This document shows positions 1 through 8,187 of a DNA stretch of 64,000 nucleotides, piece by piece (the stretch's first letter is position 1; each line of letters starts with the position of its first letter). The notes beneath the pieces are model-generated. The model saw only the letters and a list, made by a program, of their open reading frames with translations. It was not told the DNA's origin and searched no databases. The position numbers were made by a program, and so were the translations under genes. Origin of the DNA: Galbibacter mesophilus (GTDB lineage: Bacteria > Bacteroidota > Bacteroidia > Flavobacteriales > Flavobacteriaceae); assembly GCF_023721415.1 (NCBI RefSeq), contig NZ_JAMQVC010000006.1, positions 62,001 to 126,000 on the forward strand, given 5' to 3'.

Positions 1-196
1 TCTGAATTTTTTTAACATCGCCATCTTTCAAAAACTCTTGCAATTTGGCAGGAGTTATGTCTGGTGGTGTTTGCCAACTGCTACCACCAGAGAAAAATTG
101 CATACCTATTATAATAACCAATATAGCCCCATATATCCAGTAGGAGCTAAATTTTGGCTTTTTAGGGTTTGAATTGTTGTTGTTTTCTTTTGCCAT
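1..196 (-). CDS. ftsH: FtsH, ATP-dependent zinc metalloprotease (N-terminal part only)
   Basis: Only the first 65 codons are present; the gene runs off the left edge. The translation has a short Asn/Lys-rich cytoplasmic leader, one membrane segment at about residues 20-36, and the beginning of a periplasmic domain with a run reading LQEFLKDGDVKKI. This matches the N-terminus of Bacteroidota FtsH, a membrane AAA+ protease for damaged and short-lived proteins. The AAA and HExxH domains lie outside, so the call rests on the N-terminus and on the neighbour: rsfS lies 113 bp upstream on the same strand, an arrangement I recall as common in flavobacteria. The start is the ATG at 194-196. Confidence 0.82.
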   Translation of the reverse strand, partial: MAKENNNNSNPKKPKFSSYWIYGAILVIIIGMQFFSGGSSWQTPPDITPAKLQEFLKDGDVKKIQ

Positions 197-309
197 TAAT
201 TCTTATTCTTGTTCCGCCCACGAGGGCATTATATTTCTATGCTTTTACGTTAAAAAGCTCGTTTTAACTATTCACTACTTCGTATGGAGTACAAAGGGAG
301 TAGATAGAT

Positions 310-675
310 TTAGTTAGAGATAGCAGTCACTTTTGCGTCCCCCCATAATCCTTCAATATCGTAATATTCACGTACGTGTTTTTGGAAAACGTGAACTACC
401 ACATTCACATAGTCCATTAGTACCCATTCGGCGTTGTCTGTACCTTCTACATGCCAAGGTTTGTCTTTAGTCTCCCGACTCACAATTTTTTGAATGGAAT
501 TTACGATGGCGTTTACCTGTGTGTTTGAAGTACCGTTACAGATTATGAAGTAATCGCAAACCGTATTCTCAATATCTCTCAAATCCAAGATGTTCACATC
601 TTTTCCCTTAACCTCTTCAATCCCTTTTAAGATAAATGTTATTAATTGATCTGCGCTACTATTCGTTTTTGCCAT
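310..675 (-). CDS. rsfS: Ribosomal silencing factor RsfS
   Basis: This is a 121-residue protein of the RsfS/Iojap family. RsfS binds ribosomal protein L14 on the large subunit and blocks subunit joining when nutrients are short. The family core is clear: DLRDIENTVCDYFIICNGTS at about residues 31-50, followed by W-H-V-E-G at about 74-78 and a C-terminal YYDIEGLWGDAK block. Length is normal for the family (105-130). It is transcribed towards ftsH and away from birA; the 102-bp gap to birA must carry both promoters. Confidence 0.95.
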   Translation of the reverse strand: MAKTNSSADQLITFILKGIEEVKGKDVNILDLRDIENTVCDYFIICNGTSNTQVNAIVNSIQKIVSRETKDKPWHVEGTDNAEWVLMDYVNVVVHVFQKHVREYYDIEGLWGDAKVTAISN

Positions 676-777
676 TAAAAATTTTTATTTTCACAAAGTT
701 ATTATTTTTTTAGTTTTTGAACTATTCTAAACGGTTCAAATTAACATAAGATTACATATTTAAGATAGTAATTCTCT

Positions 778-1509
778 ATGAATTTAATCAAACTTAATGC
801 CACTGATTCCACAAACACTTTTTTAAGGCAGTTGGCGCAGCATCATGCGGTGGAAGATTATACGGTTGTGATGGCAGAAAAACAACTGAACGGCCGGGGG
901 CAAATGGGTACCACGTGGGTGTCTGAGCCGGGGAAAAACCTTACGTTTAGTGTCTTTAAGAGAATTGAGCATCTTGATAAAAGTGAACAATTTTACATAA
1001 GCATGGCGGTGTCTTTGGCTATTTATGATGCACTTACATACTTTACTATCCCTCAATTGAAAATAAAATGGCCTAACGACATTTTGTCAGTGAATAGCAA
1101 AATTTGCGGAATTTTAATTGAAAGCATTATCCAGAAAGGGGAGATGTTTGCTTGTATCGTTGGTGTTGGACTTAATGTTAATCAAACTGATTTTAATGGC
1201 GTTACTAATGCATCATCTTTAAAATCCATTACTGGAATTCATTACGAAAAAGAGGAAGTGCTTCAAAAGATTATCGAGTGTTTTAGACAATATGAAACTT
1301 GGGTGGCAAATAAGAAACTTCAAAAGATAAAAGAAAAATACGTCGAACACCTTTTCAGAAGAGATAAGCCTTCGACTTTTAAGCTACAAAATGGAGAACT
1401 CATTATGGGTTTTATAAAAGGAGTCGCTGATAATGGCTGTTTACAAGTGCTTTTGGAAGATGAAGTTTTAAAGGAATTCGATTTGAAAGAGTTGAAATTG
1501 CTGTATTGA
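778..1509 (+). CDS. birA: Biotin--[acetyl-CoA-carboxylase] ligase
   Basis: A 243-residue biotin protein ligase, which makes biotinyl-AMP and transfers biotin to the carrier lysine of acyl-CoA carboxylases. The biotin-binding loop GRGQMG is at residues 39-44, the KWPNDI motif at about 97-102, and the KICGILIES strand follows. There is no N-terminal helix-turn-helix, so this is a monofunctional class I enzyme and not an E. coli-type repressor. It is transcribed divergently from rsfS. The stop is followed at once by degenerate AAGTTAAAAG-type repeats and then by a 7-bp tandem array. Confidence 0.93.
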   Translation: MNLIKLNATDSTNTFLRQLAQHHAVEDYTVVMAEKQLNGRGQMGTTWVSEPGKNLTFSVFKRIEHLDKSEQFYISMAVSLAIYDALTYFTIPQLKIKWPNDILSVNSKICGILIESIIQKGEMFACIVGVGLNVNQTDFNGVTNASSLKSITGIHYEKEEVLQKIIECFRQYETWVANKKLQKIKEKYVEHLFRRDKPSTFKLQNGELIMGFIKGVADNGCLQVLLEDEVLKEFDLKELKLLY

Positions 1510-1517
1510 AGAAGAGT

Positions 1518-1620
1518 TTAAAAGTTTGAAAGTTGAAAGTTAAAAAGTTCTAAGTCAACTCTAAGTTAAGTAGTTAATAAGTTAATAAGTTAAAGAGTTA
1601 AAGGTTGAAAGTTATTCCTA
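1518..1620. repeat. Degenerate AAGTTAAAAG/AAAGTTGAAAG simple repeat after birA
   Basis: The first ~100 bases after the birA stop are a run of short variants of AAGTTAA and AAGTTGAAAG. Similar runs occur directly after the icmF stop (about 59996-60060) and the UDP-glucuronate decarboxylase stop (about 61236-61266). No reading frame or perfect dyad is seen. The repeated position just after stop codons suggests a shared origin or a 3'-end role, which is inference. Confidence 0.6.
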
Positions 1621-1635
1621 ATTAAATTGATTTTT

Positions 1636-1700
1636 ACTGACCACTGACCACTGACCACTGACCACTGACCACTGACCACTGACCACTGACCACTGACCAC
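1636..1700. repeat. Tandem 7-bp repeat, ACTGACC x 9.3
   Basis: Sixty-five bases consist of perfect copies of the heptamer ACTGACC in head-to-tail order. It lies between the convergent ends of birA and the Mla-type ATPase gene. A perfect 7-bp array can change copy number by replication slippage, so it is a likely length polymorphism between strains. It is outside both coding regions. Confidence 0.95.
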
Positions 1701-1719
1701 TTCAAGACCATAGTCTAAA

Positions 1720-2484
1720 CTAAACCTCCTTAATATAGATTTCCCTTACTTTTTTGAATAAATCGGAAGAATAAACAAAACTGGTTACCGCTTCGTTATC
1801 CGTTTTGAAAATTTCTTTGTTGGTACCTTCCCATTCTTTATATCCGTTTTTAAGGAAAACAATTTTTTGTCCGATTTCCATTACCGAGTTCATATCGTGG
1901 GTGTTGATTACGGTGGTGATATCGAATTCCTGTGTAATTTCCTGAATCAACTGGTCGATAATGATGGCTGTTTTAGGGTCCAGACCGGAGTTTGGCTCAT
2001 CACAGAACAAATATTTAGGTCGGTTTACAATAGCACGGGCAATGGCAACCCTTTTTTGCATTCCTCCAGAGATTTCCGAAGGTAATTTATGATGGGCATC
2101 TACCAAATTTACTCTTTTTAGAACTTCATCAACGCGGTCGTTCATTTCGTTTTTAGGGAACTTGGAGAACATCTTCAAAGGGAACAATACATTTTCCTGT
2201 ACCGTCATGGAATCAAATAACGCACTTCCTTGAAATACCATGCCCATTTCCTGTCGAAGATCCGTTCGTTGGTCCTCGTCCAAATCGGCATACTTTTTAT
2301 CATTGTAAATAATCTGACCTTCTTCAGGGCGATGCAGCCCTAGTAAACATTTTAAAAAGACAGTTTTCCCCGAGCCACTTTGCCCAATAATTAAATTGGT
2401 TTTGCCTTTTTCAAAATTGGTAGAAATACCTTTTAGTATTTCAGTGCCTCCAAACGACTTGTGTATGTTTTCAACTTTTATCAT
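1720..2484 (-). CDS. ABC transporter ATPase, MlaF/phospholipid-transport type
   Basis: A 254-residue ABC ATPase. The Walker A motif GQSGSGKT is at residues 34-41, the signature ISGGMQKR is near 140, and Walker B LFCDEPNSGLD is near 160. Sequence style and the partner gene place it in the MlaF family, which energises retrograde or anterograde lipid movement between the inner and outer membranes. Its start overlaps the stop of the upstream permease gene by one base (TAATG on the minus strand), so the two are co-translated. No MCE-domain (MlaD) gene adjoins the pair here. I leave the symbol blank because orthology within the family cannot be settled by eye. Confidence 0.88.
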   Translation of the reverse strand: MIKVENIHKSFGGTEILKGISTNFEKGKTNLIIGQSGSGKTVFLKCLLGLHRPEEGQIIYNDKKYADLDEDQRTDLRQEMGMVFQGSALFDSMTVQENVLFPLKMFSKFPKNEMNDRVDEVLKRVNLVDAHHKLPSEISGGMQKRVAIARAIVNRPKYLFCDEPNSGLDPKTAIIIDQLIQEITQEFDITTVINTHDMNSVMEIGQKIVFLKNGYKEWEGTNKEIFKTDNEAVTSFVYSSDLFKKVREIYIKEV

Positions 2485-3221
2485 TATCCTAATAACATTT
2501 GAGTGAGCAAGTAATTAGCAATAATAATGGCAACACTCGTCCAAACGAAAGCGGTTGTACTTGCTTTACCAACCTCAAGGGCACCACCCTTCATGTAATA
2601 TCCGTAAAAAGAGGGAATGGTGGCCAAAATAAACGCAAAAACGATGGTTTTGGTAAAGGCGTACACCACATGAAATGTGTCAAAATCTATTTGTAATCCT
2701 TTAATAAACTCGGCGCTGGTACTGTAACCACCTAACACTACCGCTACCCATCCACCTAAAATTCCCATGTACATGGCAATGGCCGTAACAAAGGGATAAA
2801 GCATTAGTGCGATAATTTTTGGAAAAACCAAATAGTTTAGGGAGTTTACACCCATAACTTCAAGCGCATCAATTTGTTCGGTTACCCGCATCGTCCCAAT
2901 ACTGGAAGTGATGTAAGAACCTACTTTACCAGCCATAATAATGGAGGTGAAAGTAGGAGCAAATTCCAATATAACCGACTGACGGGTAGTGAAGCCAACC
3001 AAGTATTTTGGAATAAGGGGATTATCAATATTGAGGGCAGTTTGTATCGCTACAACGCCTCCAATAAAAAAAGAAATGAATATAATAATCCCTAAAGACC
3101 CATAAATTAGGTCATCAATTTCTTTAAGTATCAATTGTTTGAGCATGCTCCATTTCGTGATCCTGCTGAAAACTTCCTTCAGCATAATAAAGTAACGCCC
3201 AATATTTTCAATATAAGTCAT
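2484..3221 (-). CDS. ABC transporter permease, MlaE family
   Basis: A 245-residue integral membrane protein of the MlaE/YrbE family. It has about five hydrophobic segments (about 45-65, 90-110, 145-175, 200-220 and 225-243). The family core, ILEFAPTFTSIIMAGKVGSY followed by a Gly/Ile-rich stretch and MRVTEQIDALEVMGV, is at about residues 84-126. It forms the membrane part of a lipid ABC transporter with the ATPase encoded immediately downstream. The upstream gap to the divergent phosphatase gene is 111 bp. Confidence 0.9.
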   Translation of the reverse strand: MTYIENIGRYFIMLKEVFSRITKWSMLKQLILKEIDDLIYGSLGIIIFISFFIGGVVAIQTALNIDNPLIPKYLVGFTTRQSVILEFAPTFTSIIMAGKVGSYITSSIGTMRVTEQIDALEVMGVNSLNYLVFPKIIALMLYPFVTAIAMYMGILGGWVAVVLGGYSTSAEFIKGLQIDFDTFHVVYAFTKTIVFAFILATIPSFYGYYMKGGALEVGKASTTAFVWTSVAIIIANYLLTQMLLG

Positions 3222-3286
3222 ACATCCATGATAGATCAGCTAAAGTAAAAAAATAAAATTACATCTCTTTTAACCATTATTTAAAC

Positions 3287-3315
3287 TTGTGAAAAGTTTT
3301 AAAACTTTACTTTTG
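3287..3315 (+). promoter_or_regulatory. Bacteroidota-type promoter of the PafA-like phosphatase gene
   Basis: TTG at 3287-3289, an 18-base spacer and TACTTTTG at 3308-3315 give an exact match to the TTTG/TAnnTTTG promoter of this phylum. Transcription would start near 3320, leaving a leader of about 13 bases before the ATG at 3333. Confidence 0.75.
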
Positions 3316-3332
3316 GTCAAAACTTAATAAGA

Positions 3333-4979
3333 ATGAAGAATATTTTTCTGGTTGGCGCTTTTTTCTTTGCAAATTTAGCGTTACTGGCTCAGCAAAAAAA
3401 AGAAGAAAAACCTTTTACCAGACCTAAATTGGTAGTTGGGATCGTGGTTGATCAAATGCGTTACGATTATTTAACCCGATTTTGGGATCAATATGGGGAA
3501 GGTGGTTTTAAAAGGATGGTGAACGAAGGCTTTAATTGTAAGAACAATCATTTTAACTACATCCCAACGAAAACTGCAGCAGGACATGCTTCCGTATACA
3601 CAGGGGCTACTCCTAAGGTGCACGGTATAATTGGTAACGATTGGTACGATAAGACAGAAGATAGAATGGTGTACTGTACGGAAGATGGTGTCGTTGAATC
3701 CTTGGGAACCGATTCGGATGCTGGAAAAATGTCGCCGCGCAGAATGGTTGCCAGTACGATGACAGATCAGTTAAAGTTGGCTACGGTTTCCCGTGGGAAA
3801 GTCATTGGAATTTCTTTAAAAGATAGAGGTTCTATTTTGCCTGCAGGCCATGCTGCCGACGGAGCTTATTGGTTTCACGGAAAGAAAGAAGGACATTGGG
3901 TAACCAGTACGTACTATATGGAAAAGCTTCCGAAATGGGTAAAAAAGTTTAACGATTCTGATGCTGCTGAAAAATATAAAAAAGTATGGAATCCGCTTTA
4001 CGATATAGAGACTTACACGGCAAGTATTGAAGATGATAATGAGTTCGAAGGCACTTTTTCCGGTGAAAAGAAACCAACATTTCCACACGATCTTCCTAAA
4101 TTATGGAAGGATAATGGCAGATTTGATTTGTTGAAAGGAGTTCCTTTTGGGAATTCTTTAACTACAGATTTTGCTGAAGCCGCTATTGAAGGAGAGGATT
4201 TAGGGAAAGATGATATAACCGATTTCTTAGCGGTAAGTTTTTCCGCAACAGATTATGTAGGTCACCGCTTTGGGGTAAGTGCCAAAGAAACACAAGATAC
4301 TTATTTGCGGCTCGATCAAGATTTGGAAAGATTCTTCGCCTTTCTCGATAACAAAGTGGGTAAAGGGGAATACACAGTGTTTTTAACCGCCGACCATGCC
4401 GCAGTGGAAGTGCCGAGCTATTTGGAAAGCATGGAAATTCCTGGCGGATATTTCAGTAAAAAAGATTTTATTGACTCACTTACTGAGTTTTTAGATGATA
4501 CATTCGGCAGTGATAAGCTGATAAAAAACTTTTCTAACGAGCAAATATTCTTAGATCAAAAAGAGATTAAAAAGTTGGGAATTTCTTCTGCTGAAGTTGA
4601 AAATGCCATTGTTACTGAAATTAAAAACTACAAACATATTACAGAAGCATATTCAGGAACCGATTTAAGGAACCAAGAGTTTACTGATGGTTTGGCAAAT
4701 CGCCTGCAAAAGGGGTATCATTTTAAACGCTCTGGTGATGTCCTTGTGGTGCTCGACCCAGGTTTTATTAATTCTACAAACCGAAAAGGGACCACACACG
4801 GTTCTGGACATGCATACGACACTCATACACCTTTATTATTTTTCGGAAAAGGAATAAATCACGGTGCAACGGTAAGACGTACCGAAATACCGGATATTGC
4901 CAACACGGTGTGCGCGCTGTTGGGGATTACTTTTCCCAGCGGAAAGAGTGGGGAGCCTATCTGGGAAGTTATAGAATAG
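3333..4979 (+). CDS. pafA: Secreted alkaline phosphatase, PafA family
   Basis: A 548-residue exported phosphomonoesterase of the alkaline phosphatase superfamily. A signal peptide covers residues 1-19 (cleavage after LLA-Q is plausible). Metal ligand D40 lies in VVDQMRYD, the Thr nucleophile is at about T81 in PTKTAAGHAS, and the second-shell Asn is N102 in GNDW. The K163/R165 pair in SLKDRG is the hallmark of PafA as known from the Elizabethkingia enzyme. A further metal site TADHAA is present near 350, and the last His site near 490 (THGSGHAYDTHTP). These residues place it with PafA and not with PhoA. It probably frees phosphate from organic esters in the periplasm or outside the cell. Confidence 0.9.
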   Translation: MKNIFLVGAFFFANLALLAQQKKEEKPFTRPKLVVGIVVDQMRYDYLTRFWDQYGEGGFKRMVNEGFNCKNNHFNYIPTKTAAGHASVYTGATPKVHGIIGNDWYDKTEDRMVYCTEDGVVESLGTDSDAGKMSPRRMVASTMTDQLKLATVSRGKVIGISLKDRGSILPAGHAADGAYWFHGKKEGHWVTSTYYMEKLPKWVKKFNDSDAAEKYKKVWNPLYDIETYTASIEDDNEFEGTFSGEKKPTFPHDLPKLWKDNGRFDLLKGVPFGNSLTTDFAEAAIEGEDLGKDDITDFLAVSFSATDYVGHRFGVSAKETQDTYLRLDQDLERFFAFLDNKVGKGEYTVFLTADHAAVEVPSYLESMEIPGGYFSKKDFIDSLTEFLDDTFGSDKLIKNFSNEQIFLDQKEIKKLGISSAEVENAIVTEIKNYKHITEAYSGTDLRNQEFTDGLANRLQKGYHFKRSGDVLVVLDPGFINSTNRKGTTHGSGHAYDTHTPLLFFGKGINHGATVRRTEIPDIANTVCALLGITFPSGKSGEPIWEVIE

Positions 4980-5003
4980 TGCGTCCAGCGTAAGAATTGT
5001 TAT

Positions 5004-5033
5004 GCACCAATTAATTTTAAAATTGATTGGTGC
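5004..5033. other. 30-bp near-perfect palindrome after the phosphatase gene
   Basis: Two 15-base arms starting GCACCAATTAA meet without a loop and differ at one position. It lies 24 bp past the phosphatase stop. There is no T run, so a classical terminator is doubtful; it may act at the DNA level or stabilise the 3' end. Confidence 0.6.
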
Positions 5034-5127
5034 GAACTCAAATAAATCGCTGTGGTTGCCATTTTTGGTGATAGTTAAAGCAATATTAATTTCAAAGCAA
5101 ATTGAAAAAGATTAGTAGTTTTGCAGA

Positions 5128-5514
5128 ATGCTAAATAAATTGAGAAATAGTGTGTTGACTAAAATCCTTTGCGGATTTATGGCAATTTATTTGCTCAATA
5201 TTAGTGTAGATGCTGCGGATCCTCACCCAGACTATATTCCAGAAGACTTGTCGTTTAACGATCAAGAAAGTATTGCCGAGATTATTATTGAAAAAGTATT
5301 GGGCTTTGAAAATGCTTTTGAAGAGTATGACGACCACGATCCGGAAGATCATAATAAAAGCAACAACGTGAAAATTAATTTGTTGATGCATCAAGTCCAA
5401 TCATCGGATAGCGGCATTAATGAGTTTATGCAAGAAAGAAAATTGCCCCCTCACTATAAAGTTCACTTCACAAACTTCTTTAAGGAGATAGATAGTCCTC
5501 CGCCCAATGTTTAA
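5128..5514 (+). CDS. Exported protein of unknown function, acidic His/Asp-rich
   Basis: A 128-residue protein that I do not recognise. Residues 1-29 form a signal peptide (basic start, hydrophobic core, VDAADP end). The mature part is acidic, with a patch EEYDDHDPEDH at about 71-81 that could bind metal ions, and it ends in a Pro-rich tail. A TAGTTTTG -7 element at 5116-5123 lies only four bases before the ATG, which predicts a leaderless or nearly leaderless mRNA. A second exported protein starts 76 bp downstream and is probably co-transcribed. Confidence 0.72.
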   Translation: MLNKLRNSVLTKILCGFMAIYLLNISVDAADPHPDYIPEDLSFNDQESIAEIIIEKVLGFENAFEEYDDHDPEDHNKSNNVKINLLMHQVQSSDSGINEFMQERKLPPHYKVHFTNFFKEIDSPPPNV

Positions 5515-5590
5515 TTTGTTTTAATAGTCTGCAGCTCCTGTAATCAAAATTTACTTGGAGTATTTTTTAGTAACTAAAAACAAATTAAAT

Positions 5591-6445
5591 ATGAATACAA
5601 GCAAAGTATCGATGCTTATGCTGGCATTGCTGTTATTTTCATCTACGTACGCACAAATTTCAGATAAAGAAAAAGATAGCCTTTACATACATCAAGTTGA
5701 AGAAGAGAAAGAACCCGCAAAAGTTTTGCACGCTGAACCTCTTTATATAGATTTAATTAGGGATTTAGGAGCGCGAAAGGGCGAAAGAGAATGGAATGTT
5801 GGGTTAGGAATTACCGATAATCTAAAATTCGATTCTTATGAAGCCCTTGTAGAATACGAATGGGCTCCAGCAGACCGTCTTGGGCTAGAAGTGGAATTGC
5901 CGTTTACATTTTATGCTCCTATGAGTGGCGTAGGTAGGGACTCCATTCCTTCAAACCAGTTAAACAGTATAAAAATTGCGGCGCAATGGTCGTTTTTTGT
6001 AAATGAGCCCATGGCTATCTCCATGGCACTCGGCTATATAAATGAATTTGAATTGTCCGATTTTAGGAGTTTTGGTAAACCATTAGTTACGGGGAATGTT
6101 TATAATCCATTTTTGGTAGTCGCTAAACGTTGGGGGGATAACTTCCATTCTTTAATTTATACCGGTCCAATGATTGCGCAACATTTTAGTACGAATACTT
6201 TTCATACTACATACGATATAAATACCAGTTTTCATTATATGATTCCAGGGTCAAGAAATTTTATCGGAGTTGAATTTAATAAAACGTTCGATCACGGAGA
6301 TTTCGATATGACAGTGCGTCCGCAAATGCGGGTAGGAGTAGCCGACGATTTAATGATCGGGATTGTGGCTGGAGTTCCAGTAAGCAGGGAAAACGAAAGA
6401 TTAAGTTCTTTTCTTCGCCTAATTTGGGAGCCAAAACATAAGTAG
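5591..6445 (+). CDS. Exported protein of unknown function, probable beta-barrel
   Basis: A 284-residue protein with a clear signal peptide (residues 1-22, ending TYAQ). I chose the ATG at 5591 because the 12 codons before it would put a non-signal tail in front of that peptide. After a Lys/Glu-rich linker there is a block reading EPLYIDLIRDLGARKGEREW, followed by alternating strands ending in aromatic residues, as in outer-membrane barrels or transporter-associated lipid-exposed proteins. I recall this block as widely conserved in flavobacteria without an assigned function. Its partner is the small exported acidic protein upstream. Confidence 0.8.
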   Translation: MNTSKVSMLMLALLLFSSTYAQISDKEKDSLYIHQVEEEKEPAKVLHAEPLYIDLIRDLGARKGEREWNVGLGITDNLKFDSYEALVEYEWAPADRLGLEVELPFTFYAPMSGVGRDSIPSNQLNSIKIAAQWSFFVNEPMAISMALGYINEFELSDFRSFGKPLVTGNVYNPFLVVAKRWGDNFHSLIYTGPMIAQHFSTNTFHTTYDINTSFHYMIPGSRNFIGVEFNKTFDHGDFDMTVRPQMRVGVADDLMIGIVAGVPVSRENERLSSFLRLIWEPKHK

Positions 6446-6451
6446 AGAGCA

Positions 6452-6490
6452 AAAAAAAGACTGCTTTTTGGAACAAAGCAGTCTTTTTTT
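6452..6490. terminator. Bidirectional rho-independent terminator
   Basis: The arms AAAAGACTGCTTT and AAAGCAGTCTTTT enclose a short loop, with an A run before and a T run after. It sits between the convergent exported-protein gene (ends 6445) and the SRPBCC gene (ends 6508) and should serve both. Confidence 0.88.
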
Positions 6491-6507
6491 ATTGTTATTT
6501 CCAAAGC

Positions 6508-6903
6508 TTAAACCGCCTTGTCCATATTATTTGTTAGCGTATTGATGAAATTGGTAATAGGGCCTTTTATCATCATTCCCATCATGGCGTTAAATTCTCC
6601 TTCAAAAGTTAGTTTGGCTTCGCTTTTGTCTTCAGCTATACTATCTATATCTGCAGTAAGTGTAAAAGGTAACTTATCGCTAGCGGCGCCTAAAACAATT
6701 TTATCATGAGGTTGCTTTTCCTTCATTTTTAAAACAATCTCCGGCATTCCTTTAAGAGCAAATAGAAATTTTTCATCTCCCAAAACCTCAAACTTACTAA
6801 TGTTTTCTGGCATTAGTTTTTCAAAGTTCTGTACATCGCTCAAAAAATTATAAAGCGTCTCTGCCGATTTATTTACGGTCTTTTTTTCAGTTTCTATTTT
6901 CAT
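6508..6903 (-). CDS. SRPBCC (START/polyketide-cyclase-like) family protein
   Basis: A 131-residue protein with the fold of small-ligand-binding SRPBCC domains. It starts EKKTVNKSAETLYNFLSDV, the usual first strand and helix, followed by the NFEKLMPENI loop and beta strands, and ends in a long helix. No catalytic residues can be named, and the ligand is unknown. It begins nine bases after the pyrE stop on the same strand, so the two are probably co-transcribed. Confidence 0.82.
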   Translation of the reverse strand: MKIETEKKTVNKSAETLYNFLSDVQNFEKLMPENISKFEVLGDEKFLFALKGMPEIVLKMKEKQPHDKIVLGAASDKLPFTLTADIDSIAEDKSEAKLTFEGEFNAMMGMMIKGPITNFINTLTNNMDKAV

Positions 6904-6912
6904 TATGTTGTT

Positions 6913-7551
6913 CTATTTCCAGTTTCCAGGATCTTTGCGCCAATCCTGCAACGTTTGTAATTCTTTTTCGTTAATATAATTGGTGTGTGCTGCCTGCTCC
7001 AAAAGATACTCGTAATTACTTAGGGTATAAAGTGAAACATTGTTCTCCTTAAAGTTCTCAACAGAAACGTCAAAACCGTATGAGAATATGGCAATCATTC
7101 CTTTTACCACGGCGCCTTCGTCTTTTAGGGCTTTTACCGCGTTTAAACTACTTTTCCCAGTACTAATTAGATCTTCCACGACAACCACACTCTGGCCTCG
7201 GTCTAAAAATCCTTCAATTTGGTTTCCTCTTCCATGTTTTTTAGGCTCTGGTCGAACATACACAAATGGCAGACTTAACACTTCGGCTACCAACATACCA
7301 ATGCCAATGGCACCTGTGGCTACACCGGCAATTACGTCGGGTTTGCCATAAAGTTCTTCCAATTGCTTTGCCATGTGTTCCCGAATGTAATTTCGGATGG
7401 GCGGAAAGGAAAGTACAATTCGATTATCACAATATATGGGCGACTTCCATCCGGAGGCCCATGTAAAAGGATTTTTTGGATTCAACTTTATTGCATTAAT
7501 TTGCAATAAGAGCTCTGCTGTTTTTTTAGCGGTATCTTTATCTAAAACCAT
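6913..7551 (-). CDS. pyrE: Orotate phosphoribosyltransferase
   Basis: A 212-residue enzyme that joins orotate to PRPP to make OMP; pyrF at 52778 encodes the next step. The PRPP-binding motif VVVVEDLISTGKSS is near residues 120-133, and the family start FTWASGWKSPIYCDNR is at about 25-40. I start it at the ATG at 7549-7551 because longer versions add an unlike hydrophobic tail. Its start codon overlaps a potential start of the divergent NUDIX gene, so there is no free intergenic DNA. A minus-strand TACATTTG (7563-7556) would put the transcript start at or next to the ATG. Confidence 0.94.
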   Translation of the reverse strand: MVLDKDTAKKTAELLLQINAIKLNPKNPFTWASGWKSPIYCDNRIVLSFPPIRNYIREHMAKQLEELYGKPDVIAGVATGAIGIGMLVAEVLSLPFVYVRPEPKKHGRGNQIEGFLDRGQSVVVVEDLISTGKSSLNAVKALKDEGAVVKGMIAIFSYGFDVSVENFKENNVSLYTLSNYEYLLEQAAHTNYINEKELQTLQDWRKDPGNWK

Positions 7552-7558
7552 GATGCAA

Positions 7559-8179
7559 ATGTATGAAGTTTTTGTAAATGAACATCGTATTATTTTAACG
7601 GATAAAATTGAAAAAGAAACCAATTTTAAATTGTTTTTAATGGATACGGTAGATATTGATGATGTGGTTCATCAGCTTAATAAAGGCAAAATAACGTGTG
7701 CCCACATTTATTGTGAGGATAGAAAAGCGTTGCTGAAAAAGTTTCTTAAGAAAGTGCCACTGGTAGTAGCCGCTGGCGGATTGGTAAAAAATAAGAAGGA
7801 TGAAATACTTTTTATTTTTAGAAACGGTAAATGGGACTTGCCCAAAGGGAAAGTAGATAAGGGTGAAACCTTGGAAGAAGCTGCCATTCGTGAAGTGGAG
7901 GAAGAAACAGGTGTTAAAAAACTAAAAATTGATTCTTTCTTAAATAAAACCTACCATATTTTTAAGCGAAACGGCACTTACAAGCTTAAAGAAACGCATT
8001 GGTATTTAATGAGCAGCAAGTACAAAGGTGAGCTCGTTCCGCAGTGTAAGGAAAATATCGAGATTGCAGAATGGCGTCCAGAATCTGACATACCGGAACT
8101 CATGGAGAATTCCTACGAAAACATAAAAACCCTTTTTGCTGAAGAATTACTACTTAAAACGGCTAAAAGTCTGCTGTAA
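7559..8179 (+). CDS. NUDIX hydrolase
   Basis: A 206-residue protein with an N-terminal domain of about 75 residues and a C-terminal NUDIX domain. The NUDIX box is complete: GKVDKGETLEEAAIREVEEE, continuing TGV, at about residues 100-122. Such enzymes cleave nucleoside diphosphates linked to another group; the substrate cannot be told from sequence. In-frame ATGs are at 7550, 7553 and 7559. I chose 7559 because MYEVFVNE looks like the usual start of this subfamily and it avoids overlap with pyrE. The 3' end faces the M14 peptidase gene with an 8-bp gap. Confidence 0.9.
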   Translation: MYEVFVNEHRIILTDKIEKETNFKLFLMDTVDIDDVVHQLNKGKITCAHIYCEDRKALLKKFLKKVPLVVAAGGLVKNKKDEILFIFRNGKWDLPKGKVDKGETLEEAAIREVEEETGVKKLKIDSFLNKTYHIFKRNGTYKLKETHWYLMSSKYKGELVPQCKENIEIAEWRPESDIPELMENSYENIKTLFAEELLLKTAKSLL

Positions 8180-8187
8180 TTTCACTT

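Noticed and set aside
1636-1700. CRISPR-like array
   Set aside because: The repeat is a 7-bp tandem without spacers, and no cas genes are in the window. The same holds for the 21-bp arrays at 11.8 and 61.5 kb.
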